From: Tissierellales bacterium
Lineage (GTDB): Bacteria > Bacillota > Clostridia > Tissierellales > Dethiosulfatibacteraceae
Direction of reading: 5' to 3'
Assembly (NCBI GenBank): GCA_016938195.1
Contig: JAFGVC010000037.1
Span: 1 to 63,401, forward strand
DNA length: 63,401 bases
Below are positions 25,114 to 34,181 of this stretch, in pieces. Under the pieces are notes generated by a model. It was not told the DNA's origin. It ran no database searches and saw nothing but the letters and a program-made list of their open reading frames with translations. Numbering within the stretch: the first letter of the stretch is position 1; every line of letters starts with the position of its first letter. A program made the position numbers and the translations under genes.

Positions 25114-26247
25114 ATGATAATTCCTTTTAATAAGGCTGATTTTAATCTATCAACAGTGATGGAGTTGCAGGATTTATTCCCTTCTAAGGGAGAAAATCAT
25201 TACCTATATCAAGTTTCAAACTTTATCAAAGATAAATTTAATATTTTAGAATTTATTCCGATGACCTCTGGCACACATGCTTTAGAGGCCGCTGTTATTC
25301 TGTCAAAAATTCAGCCCACTCAATATGTGATTACGCCATCATTTGCATTCCCTTCAACCGGCAATGCAATCTTGCTAAGAAACGCGCATATTACGTTTTG
25401 TGAAATTAACGAACATACCTTGTGCATCGATGAAAATGACTGTTTGAACCGGATAGTTCCTTCAACAAAATGTATCATGCCTGTTCATTATGGTGGTGTT
25501 TCTTGCGATATGGACCCCATCATTGATGCATGTCAACAAAAAAACATCTTCTTAATCGAAGATGCCGCCCAATCCATCAACGCAAAGTACAAAGATCGTT
25601 TTCTAGGAACGCTTGGTGATATAGGTTGCTACAGTTTTCACTCTACTAAAAATATCCAGTGTGGGGAAGGTGGCGGGCTTTGCATCAACACTCCCGGCGC
25701 ATTGATTGATGAGGCCTATAAAGTTGTAAATAAAGGCACTGATCGCCATCTTTTTTTGAATGGTCTCGTAGATAAATACACTTGGAAGAGTTTGGGTTCA
25801 AGCTATTTGCCTGCTGATTTGTTGATGGCCGTTTTATTATCACAATTATTTGAACTGGAAAACCTAGAATATAAAAGAAAGATGATATATGACACCTATT
25901 ACCATGAATTGAAAAAAATATCCGGGTACAAGGGGATTCGTCATATTTCAGAAATTCCCTCTTATTCAAAATCAAATTATCACATTTTTTACGTTCTTTT
26001 TGAAACGGAAGAGCTGAGAAATTCAGCCATTAATAAACTGAAACAACGGCACATCAGTTCATATTTTCATTATTTACCTCTTCATTCTTCTGATATGGGG
26101 AAAAAATTGGGTTATAAAGAAGGTGATTTTCCTGTAACCGAGCGCGTGTCAAAAACAATTCTGCGTCTTCCAATATATAACTCAATGACAATGAAAGAAT
26201 GTTCTTATGTTCTGGACCATTTTTACGACGTATTGAAGGAGCTCTAG
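25114..26247 (+). CDS. Sugar-nucleotide aminotransferase, WecE/RffA-like (DegT/DnrJ/EryC1/StrS family)
   Basis: The protein starts MIIPFNKADFN at ATG 25114 (377 residues) after GGAG. It is a PLP-dependent aminotransferase of the sugar type: TSGTHALEAA near residue 52, ITPSFAFPSTGNA, EDAAQSINAKY, and the PLP Lys at about 179 in FHSTKNIQCGEGGG. These stretches are closest to WecE/RffA, which makes dTDP-4-amino-4,6-dideoxygalactose from the 4-keto sugar. It is the first gene of a three-gene operon with a GT2 transferase and an ATP-grasp ligase. No genes for making the dTDP-keto sugar are in the window. The exact sugar is an inference. Confidence 0.82.
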   Translation: MIIPFNKADFNLSTVMELQDLFPSKGENHYLYQVSNFIKDKFNILEFIPMTSGTHALEAAVILSKIQPTQYVITPSFAFPSTGNAILLRNAHITFCEINEHTLCIDENDCLNRIVPSTKCIMPVHYGGVSCDMDPIIDACQQKNIFLIEDAAQSINAKYKDRFLGTLGDIGCYSFHSTKNIQCGEGGGLCINTPGALIDEAYKVVNKGTDRHLFLNGLVDKYTWKSLGSSYLPADLLMAVLLSQLFELENLEYKRKMIYDTYYHELKKISGYKGIRHISEIPSYSKSNYHIFYVLFETEELRNSAINKLKQRHISSYFHYLPLHSSDMGKKLGYKEGDFPVTERVSKTILRLPIYNSMTMKECSYVLDHFYDVLKEL

Positions 26248-26250
26248 TTT

Positions 26251-26982
26251 ATGTTATCTGTGGTCATACCTGTATATAACGGTTCTGATTCCTTGAGGGA
26301 ATTATGTGAATCTTTAAAATTATTATTTAGCTTAAATCAATGGGATTATGAAATCATATTGGTAGATGACGGCTCTACTGACAATTCTAGGCAAACTATG
26401 TCAGTATTATCTGCAGAAGATCCACACATTATCTCAATATTTTTAGATAAAAATTACGGACAACAGAACGCCATTTTTTGTGGACTGAATTTTGCTAGGG
26501 GAGAATTGATTCTTAATATGGACGATGATCTACAGCACCCGGTTCATGTCATACCGAGTCTGCTTCATAAAATGAGCGAGGGCTATGATATTGTATATGC
26601 AATTAGTCCTGTCAAATACAAAAAACGCTACCGCAATTTAGGTTCAAAAATGACTGATCGAATTTTTACTTGGTTCTTAAAAAAACCAGCCGGTAAAAGA
26701 ATCAGCTCTTACAGAATAATTAGAAAAAGTATAGTCGATAAAATTATTTCTGAAAACTATCGATATGTTTATATTTCAGCTTCTGTGATGAAACACACAA
26801 AAAATATAGCTAACGTTGAATATGAAAAACCCTCGAGAAAATTCGGCAATTCCAATTATAATTTTCTTAAGCAGGTTAAAATATTTGCAAGAATTATTTT
26901 ATATTACACTCATTTTAAGCCTTTTCAGAGATTTCGAAAAAAAGGTGGGCAATATGGCATTTCAAATATAATCAACAGGTGA
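26251..26982 (+). CDS. GT2 family glycosyltransferase (ArnC/DPM1-like, soluble)
   Basis: The 243-residue GT-A enzyme begins MLSVVIPVYNGSDSL, has VDDGSTDNS for nucleotide binding and MDDDLQHP for the metal, as in enzymes that load a sugar onto polyprenyl phosphate. ArnC and GtrB relatives usually carry two C-terminal membrane helices; this one ends in a basic amphipathic segment (VKIFARIILYYTHFKPFQRFRKK) without clear membrane spans, so it may bind the membrane surface. It starts 3 bases after the aminotransferase stop. Likely job: transfer of the amino sugar, perhaps to undecaprenyl phosphate. Confidence 0.8.
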   Translation: MLSVVIPVYNGSDSLRELCESLKLLFSLNQWDYEIILVDDGSTDNSRQTMSVLSAEDPHIISIFLDKNYGQQNAIFCGLNFARGELILNMDDDLQHPVHVIPSLLHKMSEGYDIVYAISPVKYKKRYRNLGSKMTDRIFTWFLKKPAGKRISSYRIIRKSIVDKIISENYRYVYISASVMKHTKNIANVEYEKPSRKFGNSNYNFLKQVKIFARIILYYTHFKPFQRFRKKGGQYGISNIINR

Positions 26983-26986
26983 TGAA

Positions 26987-28222
26987 ATGAAATTTATTGT
27001 ATTAGGCGGTGGCAATTGTCAGTTATCTTTAATAAAAGGACTGAAAAAACGAGGCCATGAAGTCATACTGGTAGACTATCTACCCAATCCGATAGGTAAA
27101 AAAATTGCTGATTTTCATGAGACGGTTTCAACCTTTGACGTGGAAGGCATATGTAGCGTCGTGAAAAAATATAATGTGGCGGGTATTTTTACTGCAGGAA
27201 CTGACCAACCTGTCTTGGCGGGTGCTTTAGCTTCCGAAAAACATGGCCTTTCCTATTATATCCCTTCTTCCAAAGCTAAAGAACTAACCCATAAGCGATT
27301 TATGAAAGACATCTTTGTCAAACATCATATTCCAACGGTGAAGCATCGTTATCTTCAAAGGGATTTCTCTTTTGCAGATATTTCCGGACTTCAATTTCCG
27401 GCAGTCATCAAACCCTTTGATAGTCAAGGACAGCGAGGCGTCCTCAAGGTTAATCGTCCGGAGGATTTAAGAGTTATGATTGGTGAAACTTTTTCATTTA
27501 CAGAAGAATCTGAAATCCTTATTGAAGAATTTTACCCCAATGATGAAATTACTGTTTCAGGATGGGTCATTGAAGGCCATACTCACATCCTTTCCGTCAC
27601 TGACCGAATAACTTACGACACTGAGCCTCACATCGGAATCTGCACAGCTCATCATTTTCCTTCTAAGTATTATGCGCTCCATAAAACTAAAATCGTTGAA
27701 TTAACAAAAAAAATCGTATCAGCATTTGACATAAAATCCGGGCCCATCTATTTTCAAATGCTTGTAGGTATAAATGGAATTCTGGTCAATGAAACTGCAG
27801 CGAGAATCGGTGGTGCATTTGAAGATGTTTTTATCAATTATCTAACGGGTGTCGATTTACATGATTTATTGATAAATGATGTGCTCAAAGTAAAGAATCA
27901 TCTATTGCATGATAACTATATGGATGTGACTCATCAATCCCTTTCAGTAGAACTATTTTTTGCACGGCCGGGGAAAATAAAATCAATCAAAGGGATAAAT
28001 CAAATGATTCAAGATAATATCATTATTGATGGTGCCTTTAATTTTCTTCCCGGCGAAATTATCGGTGAAATAAAAAATGCCACTGAACGTGCAGGGCATT
28101 TTATTGTTTCTGCTAATAATATAGATGAACTATATTCAAAATTGAAGTATGCTTATTCTAATATTGAAATTTTAGATATGGAAGGCCATAATTTAGTTAT
28201 CCTCCCAAATTCTATTTTTTAA
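26987..28222 (+). CDS. ATP-grasp ligase of unknown substrate
   Basis: The 411-residue protein has the ATP-grasp layout of the carbamoyl-phosphate-synthase/biotin-carboxylase group: an N-terminal Rossmann-like part (FIVLGGGNCQLSLIKGLKKRGHEV), an ATP-binding lid (FPAVIKPFDSQGQRGV; ILIEEFYPNDEITVSGW) and the metal-binding NETAARIGGAFEDV. Such enzymes join a carboxylate to an amine or other nucleophile. In an operon with a sugar aminotransferase and a glycosyltransferase, it may acylate the amino sugar with an amino acid or other acid. Its 3' end overlaps the convergent lipoprotein gene by 11 bases. Confidence 0.8.
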   Translation: MKFIVLGGGNCQLSLIKGLKKRGHEVILVDYLPNPIGKKIADFHETVSTFDVEGICSVVKKYNVAGIFTAGTDQPVLAGALASEKHGLSYYIPSSKAKELTHKRFMKDIFVKHHIPTVKHRYLQRDFSFADISGLQFPAVIKPFDSQGQRGVLKVNRPEDLRVMIGETFSFTEESEILIEEFYPNDEITVSGWVIEGHTHILSVTDRITYDTEPHIGICTAHHFPSKYYALHKTKIVELTKKIVSAFDIKSGPIYFQMLVGINGILVNETAARIGGAFEDVFINYLTGVDLHDLLINDVLKVKNHLLHDNYMDVTHQSLSVELFFARPGKIKSIKGINQMIQDNIIIDGAFNFLPGEIIGEIKNATERAGHFIVSANNIDELYSKLKYAYSNIEILDMEGHNLVILPNSIF

Positions 28223-29162
28223 TAGCAGCGATGATTTGAGCATACAACTCTTCCTTACCCTGTTCAACCCTATACCAAAGATTTAAGCCTGTGTCATTTC
28301 TGTAAATATGAATATAATTATTATAAACATCCATCCTATAAGCTATCGCCTGATGGTATACCTTGAACTCTCCTAGAGGATAGCTATTGATGTTATCGCT
28401 CAACAATGGGCTGTTTTCCATTTTTTTAGTGATGTTGAGTATTGCCGTAGCGATATCTCTGACAAGCATTCCATCTGCATAGTATAAATATTGATAGTTG
28501 GAGCTCCTTTTATACGTTCCATCTTCATAAATAACAAGAGAGTTATATTTTTTTCTGACAGCAAAGGTACTTTGATATATTTTATCTACAATCTCCTTCG
28601 GGTCATAAATATAAGCATGCTCAATAACAGCTTTTCCTAAGGAAGCGGCATTTATAGATGATTGGTATCTTTGTCCGTTAATTTCAATGATATTCTGAGC
28701 TAATACATTTATTTTATAGTCATCCTGTCCTTTTTTAAATAAATAGGTGTAGTCATTCAATCCCATATCTTCAGAAATATCTGCCTTAGCTAACGGCGTT
28801 AACATTCCAATCAACGACTGTGGTACTATTTTCAATATTTCTTCTTCGGTTATGCTTCGAAAGGACTTGTTTAAATCACTGTTTGCATAGACCACAACTT
28901 CATCCCAAGAAGATTCTTTTAGCCATTGCAATGTATCATCAAAGACTACATCGTCTGTCTTTTCATCTTCCGATAACTCTCCTTGCTCAGTTGACACACT
29001 GTCAATAAATTCTCGCAATCCTTGATTCTCTGCTTCTAATGCCTCTATCCTCATCTCCAAATTCTCAATCTGACTCATGTATGGTGTCAAGTCAATTTCT
29101 TCTCTTTTACAGGATACGAATATCAAAGCCAAAACAATAAATAACGGTAATATTTTTTTCAT
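28212..29162 (-). CDS. Lipoprotein with coiled-coil, unknown function
   Basis: The 316-residue product has a lipoprotein signal (LIFVSC, Cys18), then a short predicted coiled coil (about 28-60; ENLEMRIEALEAENQGLREF), an acidic linker and a C-terminal globular region rich in Tyr. I recognise no known family. It begins about 30 bases after the 29196 gene, so they may be co-transcribed. Role is likely envelope-related but is not shown. Confidence 0.75.
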   Translation of the reverse strand: MKKILPLFIVLALIFVSCKREEIDLTPYMSQIENLEMRIEALEAENQGLREFIDSVSTEQGELSEDEKTDDVVFDDTLQWLKESSWDEVVVYANSDLNKSFRSITEEEILKIVPQSLIGMLTPLAKADISEDMGLNDYTYLFKKGQDDYKINVLAQNIIEINGQRYQSSINAASLGKAVIEHAYIYDPKEIVDKIYQSTFAVRKKYNSLVIYEDGTYKRSSNYQYLYYADGMLVRDIATAILNITKKMENSPLLSDNINSYPLGEFKVYHQAIAYRMDVYNNYIHIYRNDTGLNLWYRVEQGKEELYAQIIAAIKK

Positions 29163-29195
29163 CTTCTTTTACCATCTCCTCATGAAGTCAGTCCA

Positions 29196-29942
29196 TTATA
29201 TCCGCCAAGATTTTACAATCTCCTCTGTCGGTGAAAAAATATAATATATAACAGTTGTATGTTTATCATACGCTACTAGCTTAATTTTTGAATATAGTAT
29301 AATTGGAAAAAAATCTTCTTTACCTTGAAGCACAATGTAAGGTTTTCCATATTGTAAATAATTCTGATTGTATTTCGAATATTGATGGTAAATACTGTTT
29401 GTTTTGAGAATAAGTTCATAGGTCACTTCTGTTTGTTCAATATTTTGCGCCACTATATCGTACTCCAATTGATAGCCTGACTCGCTCAAGCCAAGAGCAG
29501 ATCCAACCAAATACTTGAAATCGAATTCCGGAATAACCATCATTTCACTGAAATTGGGTTGCATATCTTCAGTAAATCCATAGTACCCCCTATTATCCTT
29601 CACAACATAATATCCATAAAAACTATTAAACAACTCGTTTTTAGGGTCAAATAAAACAGAGCTGCCATTAGAAAAATTACCGAAAGAATAATATATCGCC
29701 AAAGAAACCTCGCGATCCAGTCCATAGGAAAAATGATTGACGCAAAATAAATTCATCAGCGGATACCAGTCCCCTTCAGGTTTAGATATTTCAATTTCTA
29801 TGTTTGAGAGATTAATATCTGAAGCGTGTCTATTTATTTCATTGTAGATTTTCATGACCGATAAACTAACTAGAAATCCGTTATTTAGGATAATGATGGA
29901 AATAAATGCCATCAGTAGCGCCTCTTTTATTTTTTCTAGCAT
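29196..29942 (-). CDS. Membrane-anchored or secreted protein of unknown function
   Basis: The 248-residue protein has one N-terminal hydrophobic segment (about 9-30; LLMAFISIIILNNGFLVSLSV) acting as signal or anchor, followed by an external domain rich in Tyr, Asn and Phe with no recognised motif. It overlaps the end of the DMT exporter gene by 7 bases, which implies translational coupling in one operon with the exporter and the lipoprotein downstream. Confidence 0.7.
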   Translation of the reverse strand: MLEKIKEALLMAFISIIILNNGFLVSLSVMKIYNEINRHASDINLSNIEIEISKPEGDWYPLMNLFCVNHFSYGLDREVSLAIYYSFGNFSNGSSVLFDPKNELFNSFYGYYVVKDNRGYYGFTEDMQPNFSEMMVIPEFDFKYLVGSALGLSESGYQLEYDIVAQNIEQTEVTYELILKTNSIYHQYSKYNQNYLQYGKPYIVLQGKEDFFPIILYSKIKLVAYDKHTTVIYYIFSPTEEIVKSWRI

Positions 29943-30820
29943 TTCCCCTCCAACCGATTATTCGGTCGTGTTAAATAGATATATAGTCCTATCACTACCA
30001 CCGCCCCTCCCAAAATGATTTGTAAAGAAGGTATCTCAGATAAAACGAAAAATACTAGTAAAGAGGCTACTACCGGTTCACCCAAGGTAACCGTTGCGAC
30101 AGATGTTGAACTAATGTATTGCAGAATCCAGTTGTAAGTCGTATGACCAAAGCCCGAACATACAATGCCATGTAAAAGCATCAAAATCAGATTTTTAGAT
30201 GATGAAATATTTAGATTTGTATTTGTGAGAACGGCAATCAATAGCAAGCTCAGTGTTGCTGAGGTATATGTTATAAAAACATAGTTAACCAGTTGCATTC
30301 TACTTCGAACTTTTTTGCCGGCTAATAAATAACCGGCAACAAAAATAGCACCCGAAAAAGCTAAAAAATCTCCAAAAAATGCCTCTCTTGATAATGAAAA
30401 ATCTCCTTGTGATATGATGATAGCTCCAATTAAAGCCGTGAGGATTCCTATGACTTGGAATCGATTTATTTTTTCCTTTAAAACAGTATAGTTAAAGATC
30501 GCCACAAAAATAGGACTTAATGACACGAGAACCGTTGAACTGGCAACCGTTGTATATTTTAATGAGCTAATCCAGGTTCCAAAATGACCTGCAAGCAAAA
30601 TACCACTAAAAATCGAAAGCCTAATATCACTAAAGTCTAACTTTTGATTCTGCTTTTTTTGTGCTATCAAAAATGGTGCCAAGAAAAACATCGATGCCGC
30701 CAACAGTCTATAAAAGGCAATCGCCAACGGTTGCGCATCTATCAGCCTAATAAATAGAGAAGATGTCGAAGTAAATAAAAGTCCAAGAAACACTAAATAT
30801 TTTGATGGCCCTTGTGTCAT
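29936..30820 (-). CDS. EamA/DMT family transporter
   Basis: The 294-residue protein has ten hydrophobic segments in two EamA repeats (first beginning YLVFLGLLFTSTSSLFIRL, second LAFSGAIFVAGYLLAGKKV), the layout of drug/metabolite exporters. Conserved spots include TVASSTVLVSLSPIF and TLGEPVVASLLVFFVLSE, the second-repeat signature. Substrates of this family range from amino acids to metabolites and cannot be set here. It begins about 45 bases after the UPF0210 gene. Confidence 0.87.
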   Translation of the reverse strand: MTQGPSKYLVFLGLLFTSTSSLFIRLIDAQPLAIAFYRLLAASMFFLAPFLIAQKKQNQKLDFSDIRLSIFSGILLAGHFGTWISSLKYTTVASSTVLVSLSPIFVAIFNYTVLKEKINRFQVIGILTALIGAIIISQGDFSLSREAFFGDFLAFSGAIFVAGYLLAGKKVRSRMQLVNYVFITYTSATLSLLLIAVLTNTNLNISSSKNLILMLLHGIVCSGFGHTTYNWILQYISSTSVATVTLGEPVVASLLVFFVLSEIPSLQIILGGAVVVIGLYIYLTRPNNRLEGKC

Positions 30821-30865
30821 ATTTCCTCCTGCATGATTAGCTTATTGAAATTATATCATACTTTA

Positions 30866-32224
30866 CTAGTTCTTGAAACTATGGACCGGTGCAGGAATCC
30901 TACCTCCCCTTTTAATAAAGGCTTCACTAGAAAACTTATTCACAGCCATAATAGGAGCCCTGCCTAGCAGCCCTCCGAACTCAGCTTCCTCACCAATTCC
31001 TTTGCCATATACCGGTATAATCCTTACCGCAGTAGATTTATTGTTGATGACTCCTATGGCACATTCATCTGCAATAATAGCCGATAATGTGCTTGCAGAA
31101 GTATCTCCGGGAACAGCAATCATGTCAAGACCGACTGAACATACACAGGTCATTGCTTCTAATTTATCTAAGGTGATGGCTCCTTTTTTTACCGCCTCAA
31201 TCATCCCTTCATCCTCACTGACCGGTATAAAAGCACCACTTAATCCTCCAACATGTGAAGAAGCCATGATACCTCCTTTTTTTACCGCGTCATTAAGCAA
31301 TGCTAAAGCTGCTGTGGTGCCATGAGTGCCGCATCTTTCTAATCCCATTTCCTCTAAAATTCTTGCAACGCTGTCTCCAATCTCAGGTGTTGGTGCAAGA
31401 GAAAGATCCATGATATTAAAAGGGACGTTCAATCTTCTGGATACTTCTTTTACCAAAAGCTCTCCTGCTCTTGTTATTTTAAATGCCGTCTTTTTAATCA
31501 CCTCAGATACAACATCAAAAGATTCTCCCCTTACGCCTTCAAGTGCAGCTTTTACAACACCCGGTCCACTGACTCCGACACTAAGAGATGTTTCATATTC
31601 CCCTACTCCATGAAACGCACCCGCCATAAAAGGATTGTCCTCGACTGAATTTGCAAAAATAACCAATTTTGCACATCCCAAGCTGTCTTTTTCTCTTGTC
31701 AAATAAGCTGTATGCTTAATAATATCCCCCATTATTTTAACAGCATCCATATTGATGCCTACCTTGCTGTTTGCAACATTCACGGAAGAACATACTTTTT
31801 TTGTAACTGCCAACGCTTCAGGGATAGAATGAATTAAAATCTCATCGCCTTTTGTAAAACCTTTGTGCACTAGGGCAGAAAAACCTCCTAGAAAATCAAT
31901 CCCTACAGCTTCAGCTGCCAAATCAAGTATTTTGGCATATTCCACGTAGCTACTGTCGCCGCTAGAGCCTGCAATAATTGAAATAGGTGTGACTGATATT
32001 CTTTTATTAATAATGGGAATGCCATATTCCTTTTCCACGGCTTCAACCGTTTTAACCAAATGCTCTGATTTTTTAGTAATTTTATCGTAAATTTTTTGTC
32101 TTGACCTCTTACCGTCTTCACTTGCACAGTCTAACAGAGAAATTCCCATCGTAATCGTTCTAATATCAAATTTATTTTTTTCAACCATGCCAATGGTTTC
32201 CATTATGTAATCGCGGTTAATCAT
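30866..32224 (-). CDS. UPF0210 (PFL family) protein
   Basis: A 452-residue protein of the conserved UPF0210/DUF711 family, recognised by [14 protein letters not shown] near the start, [30 protein letters not shown] and [27 protein letters not shown]. The family has structural ties to glycyl-radical enzymes but no settled reaction. It is 9 bases downstream of an ACT-domain gene; this pair is widespread in Firmicutes. Here both lie under a glycine riboswitch, linking the pair to glycine levels. Confidence 0.9.
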   Translation of the reverse strand: MINRDYIMETIGMVEKNKFDIRTITMGISLLDCASEDGKRSRQKIYDKITKKSEHLVKTVEAVEKEYGIPIINKRISVTPISIIAGSSGDSSYVEYAKILDLAAEAVGIDFLGGFSALVHKGFTKGDEILIHSIPEALAVTKKVCSSVNVANSKVGINMDAVKIMGDIIKHTAYLTREKDSLGCAKLVIFANSVEDNPFMAGAFHGVGEYETSLSVGVSGPGVVKAALEGVRGESFDVVSEVIKKTAFKITRAGELLVKEVSRRLNVPFNIMDLSLAPTPEIGDSVARILEEMGLERCGTHGTTAALALLNDAVKKGGIMASSHVGGLSGAFIPVSEDEGMIEAVKKGAITLDKLEAMTCVCSVGLDMIAVPGDTSASTLSAIIADECAIGVINNKSTAVRIIPVYGKGIGEEAEFGGLLGRAPIMAVNKFSSEAFIKRGGRIPAPVHSFKN

Positions 32225-32233
32225 GACTGCCTC

Positions 32234-32503
32234 CTAAATTTCATGCATTTTTTTGAATATATCTTCTCTTTGTACTCTGATGGACAAGCCTAAGTCTTTT
32301 CCGGCTTCATTCAATTGCTCATTCAATTTGTCTATGGATACATTCATCTTTTGAATATCCACCAACATAATCATAGTAAAATATTCCCTCATAACCGTCT
32401 GATTGATATCAAGAATATTCACATTAGCTTCAGACAGCACTGAGGATGTCCTTGCAATAATTCCTACCTTATCTTCTCCGATAATTGTGACAATAGCTTT
32501 CAT
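32234..32503 (-). CDS. ACT domain protein (UPF0237)
   Basis: An 89-residue protein starting MKAIVTIIGEDKVGIIARTSSVLSEANVNILDI, a single ACT domain with the glycine-binding turn typical of amino-acid sensors (GcvR-like). I use ATG 32503, right after GGAGG. The frame opens to 32560, but that part overlaps the riboswitch expression platform. It is the first gene of the riboswitch-controlled transcript, followed by UPF0210. Confidence 0.92.
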   Translation of the reverse strand: MKAIVTIIGEDKVGIIARTSSVLSEANVNILDINQTVMREYFTMIMLVDIQKMNVSIDKLNEQLNEAGKDLGLSIRVQREDIFKKMHEI

Positions 32504-32513
32504 AAATCCTCCT

Positions 32514-32548
32514 TCATATAAAAATGCGAGCTCAAAGGCCCGCAAATT
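32514..32548 (-). terminator. Expression-platform hairpin of the glycine riboswitch
   Basis: Minus strand GCGGGC and GCTCGC pair (one wobble) around a short loop, extended imperfectly by flanking A/T, and are followed by TTTTT just before the ribosome site. A ligand-controlled intrinsic terminator is likely. Confidence 0.55.
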
Positions 32549-32560
32549 TTTAAAATTCAT

Positions 32561-32632
32561 CTTCTGTCCTTTTACCTGAGAGCTTCGCCTTTCGGCTTTC
32601 CCCTTCGGTGCTCATATGAGTCTCTCCAGAAG
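32561..32632 (-). ncRNA. Glycine riboswitch aptamer
   Basis: Read on the minus strand, the element has the gcvT-type core: CTTCTGGAGAG, then GCACCGAAGGGG, then GCTCTCAGGTAAAAGGACAG. The ends CTTCTG and CAGAAG pair as P1, with GAGAG/CTCTC inside. Upstream (32636-32674) a CCGG-bounded hairpin may be a degenerate partner aptamer, as in singlet glycine riboswitches. It controls the ACT/UPF0210 transcript. Confidence 0.9.
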
Positions 32633-32708
32633 TTTGTCCAGCACCGGTTACCTTTGTTTCCGGAGCCTTCAACCAAGTATATTTAATATTTAATATTTAA
32701 CAGTTATC

Positions 32709-32737
32709 AGTATATGCCAATTAATAGCAAAAAACAA
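32709..32737 (-). promoter_or_regulatory. Promoter for the riboswitch transcript
   Basis: Minus strand -35 TTGTTT (32737-32732), 17-base spacer, -10 TATACT (32714-32709). Confidence 0.5.
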
Positions 32738-32739
32738 GC

Positions 32740-33351
32740 TTAAAATAATTGGACAACAATTCCTTGCACAATACCAATCATAAAACCGAGTACCCCTCCA
32801 AGAACTTCAATATGACGAAGTTCTTTTCGCGCTATCTCATAAACGAGCTCCTCAATTTTTCCTAAATCAAGTGCATTTATTTTTTCCTCAACGATTTGAC
32901 TAATATTGACCTCGCTTTTAATATGATTAATGTGCTCTTCCAAAAGCCTACGAACTTGTTCTTCGCCTTCATGGTCCATCATCTCATCAAAGTATTTAAT
33001 AATCATTCCTTTAAAGCCTGACAACAAAGGAAACTCTGCAATTTTTTTTTCGATAATTGTCCTAACCTTATCCTTAATGACAATCATCAAATTTCTAATT
33101 TTTTTTTCAGTGACAATACCCTGTAAAATGTCATCCATACTTATGAGCTCAATCGCCACAATGTCACCAATGCTTTTTGCAATGTCATTTTGCCTCATAG
33201 GAATAAGCCCTTGGATGCTGAATCCAATAAAAGGAATTTTAATAGCTTTATATGGTTTAAACAATAATTTTATCGCTATCACGTTTGTCACATAACCAAT
33301 AATTGAGCCAATCACGGCCAGTAACATAATTTTCAAAAGAATTATTGACAT
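32740..33351 (-). CDS. DUF445 family membrane protein
   Basis: A 203-residue protein with hydrophobic helices at both ends: LLKIMLLAVIGSIIGYVTNVIAIKLLFKPY at the start and VLGGVLGFMIGIVQGIVVQLF at the end. The latter pair of glycine-rich motifs marks the DUF445/YheB family. The middle is a charged helical region. It is shorter than full-length members (near 400), as in other clostridial short forms. Function is unknown. Confidence 0.83.
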   Translation of the reverse strand: MSIILLKIMLLAVIGSIIGYVTNVIAIKLLFKPYKAIKIPFIGFSIQGLIPMRQNDIAKSIGDIVAIELISMDDILQGIVTEKKIRNLMIVIKDKVRTIIEKKIAEFPLLSGFKGMIIKYFDEMMDHEGEEQVRRLLEEHINHIKSEVNISQIVEEKINALDLGKIEELVYEIARKELRHIEVLGGVLGFMIGIVQGIVVQLF

Positions 33352-33376
33352 ATTTTTCCCTCATGCGTAAATAATC

Positions 33377-34168
33377 TTAGAGTCTTACCAAATGGGGTAT
33401 CCTTTTCCGATAAATGGAAATGGTCATAAATCCCATTTTCTTTAAAGTGTTAATGACTGATTTATGCTTATATCCTATTAAGTCAGGTTTGTGCGCGTCT
33501 GAACCAATAATGATTCTTTCTCCCCCTAATCTTTTGTACATTGTAAGAATTTCCATTTTAGGATAAGGGCGTCCTACTATTGAATGGTATCCTGATGTAT
33601 TTATTTCCAAAGCCTTATCGCGTTTAATTATTTCTTTCAAAATATCAGATACTATTTTCTTGTATTTCGAAAACTCCAAATCTACGTAGTACCTATCCTT
33701 AAACTTATCAATGAGGTCCAAATGTCCTACAACATCGAAATTATCAAAATTTTTAATGTTCTCCAATATTTCGGCATAATATTCTTCATATATCATTAAC
33801 GTTTGTTTTTCTGAATAAAACTTTTCATCACTCAAGTAAATACCCTTCACCCTGTGTGTTGAAAGAATGATCATGTCAAGAGGGGTGTTCTTGATGATTT
33901 GGTTGAATCTTTCAAATTGACTATTATCCAAACCAAGCTCAAGTCCCGAAAGGATTTCAACACCCTTTAGCTTACGGTTTACGCGTTGAATCTCTTTTTT
34001 ATAATCATCAAGATTAAAAGTCATGTCTTCGTGATTGATTTGATTCAGTTCGAAGTGATCCGCAACATAAATTAATTTAATTTTTCTTTTAATGGCTTCA
34101 TTAGCCATTTTTTCTATGTCATATCTACAATCCGGAGAATAAATCGAATGCACATGAAAATCATACAT
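33377..34168 (-). CDS. PHP-domain phosphoesterase, histidinol-phosphatase-like
   Basis: The protein begins MYDFHVHSIYSPDC, the PHP signature with metal-binding HxH, at ATG 34168 (263 residues) after GGGAG. Further metal residues are ADHFE, LSTHRV, VVGHLDL and GSDAHKP. This set is shared with histidinol phosphatase HisK, but no other his genes are nearby, so the substrate could be another phosphate ester. Its ribosome site directly follows a structured RNA ending in a terminator-like hairpin, so expression may depend on read-through. Confidence 0.82.
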   Translation of the reverse strand: MYDFHVHSIYSPDCRYDIEKMANEAIKRKIKLIYVADHFELNQINHEDMTFNLDDYKKEIQRVNRKLKGVEILSGLELGLDNSQFERFNQIIKNTPLDMIILSTHRVKGIYLSDEKFYSEKQTLMIYEEYYAEILENIKNFDNFDVVGHLDLIDKFKDRYYVDLEFSKYKKIVSDILKEIIKRDKALEINTSGYHSIVGRPYPKMEILTMYKRLGGERIIIGSDAHKPDLIGYKHKSVINTLKKMGFMTISIYRKRIPHLVRL

Positions 34169-34181
34169 ATTGTCTCCCATT

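Noticed and set aside
30873-31613. Two long plus-strand frames opposite the UPF0210 gene
   Set aside because: The minus-strand protein is a clear family member over the whole region; these are antisense shadows.
32504-32560. Upstream extension of the ACT gene
   Set aside because: It overlaps the riboswitch expression platform; a perfect ribosome site precedes the internal ATG at 32503.
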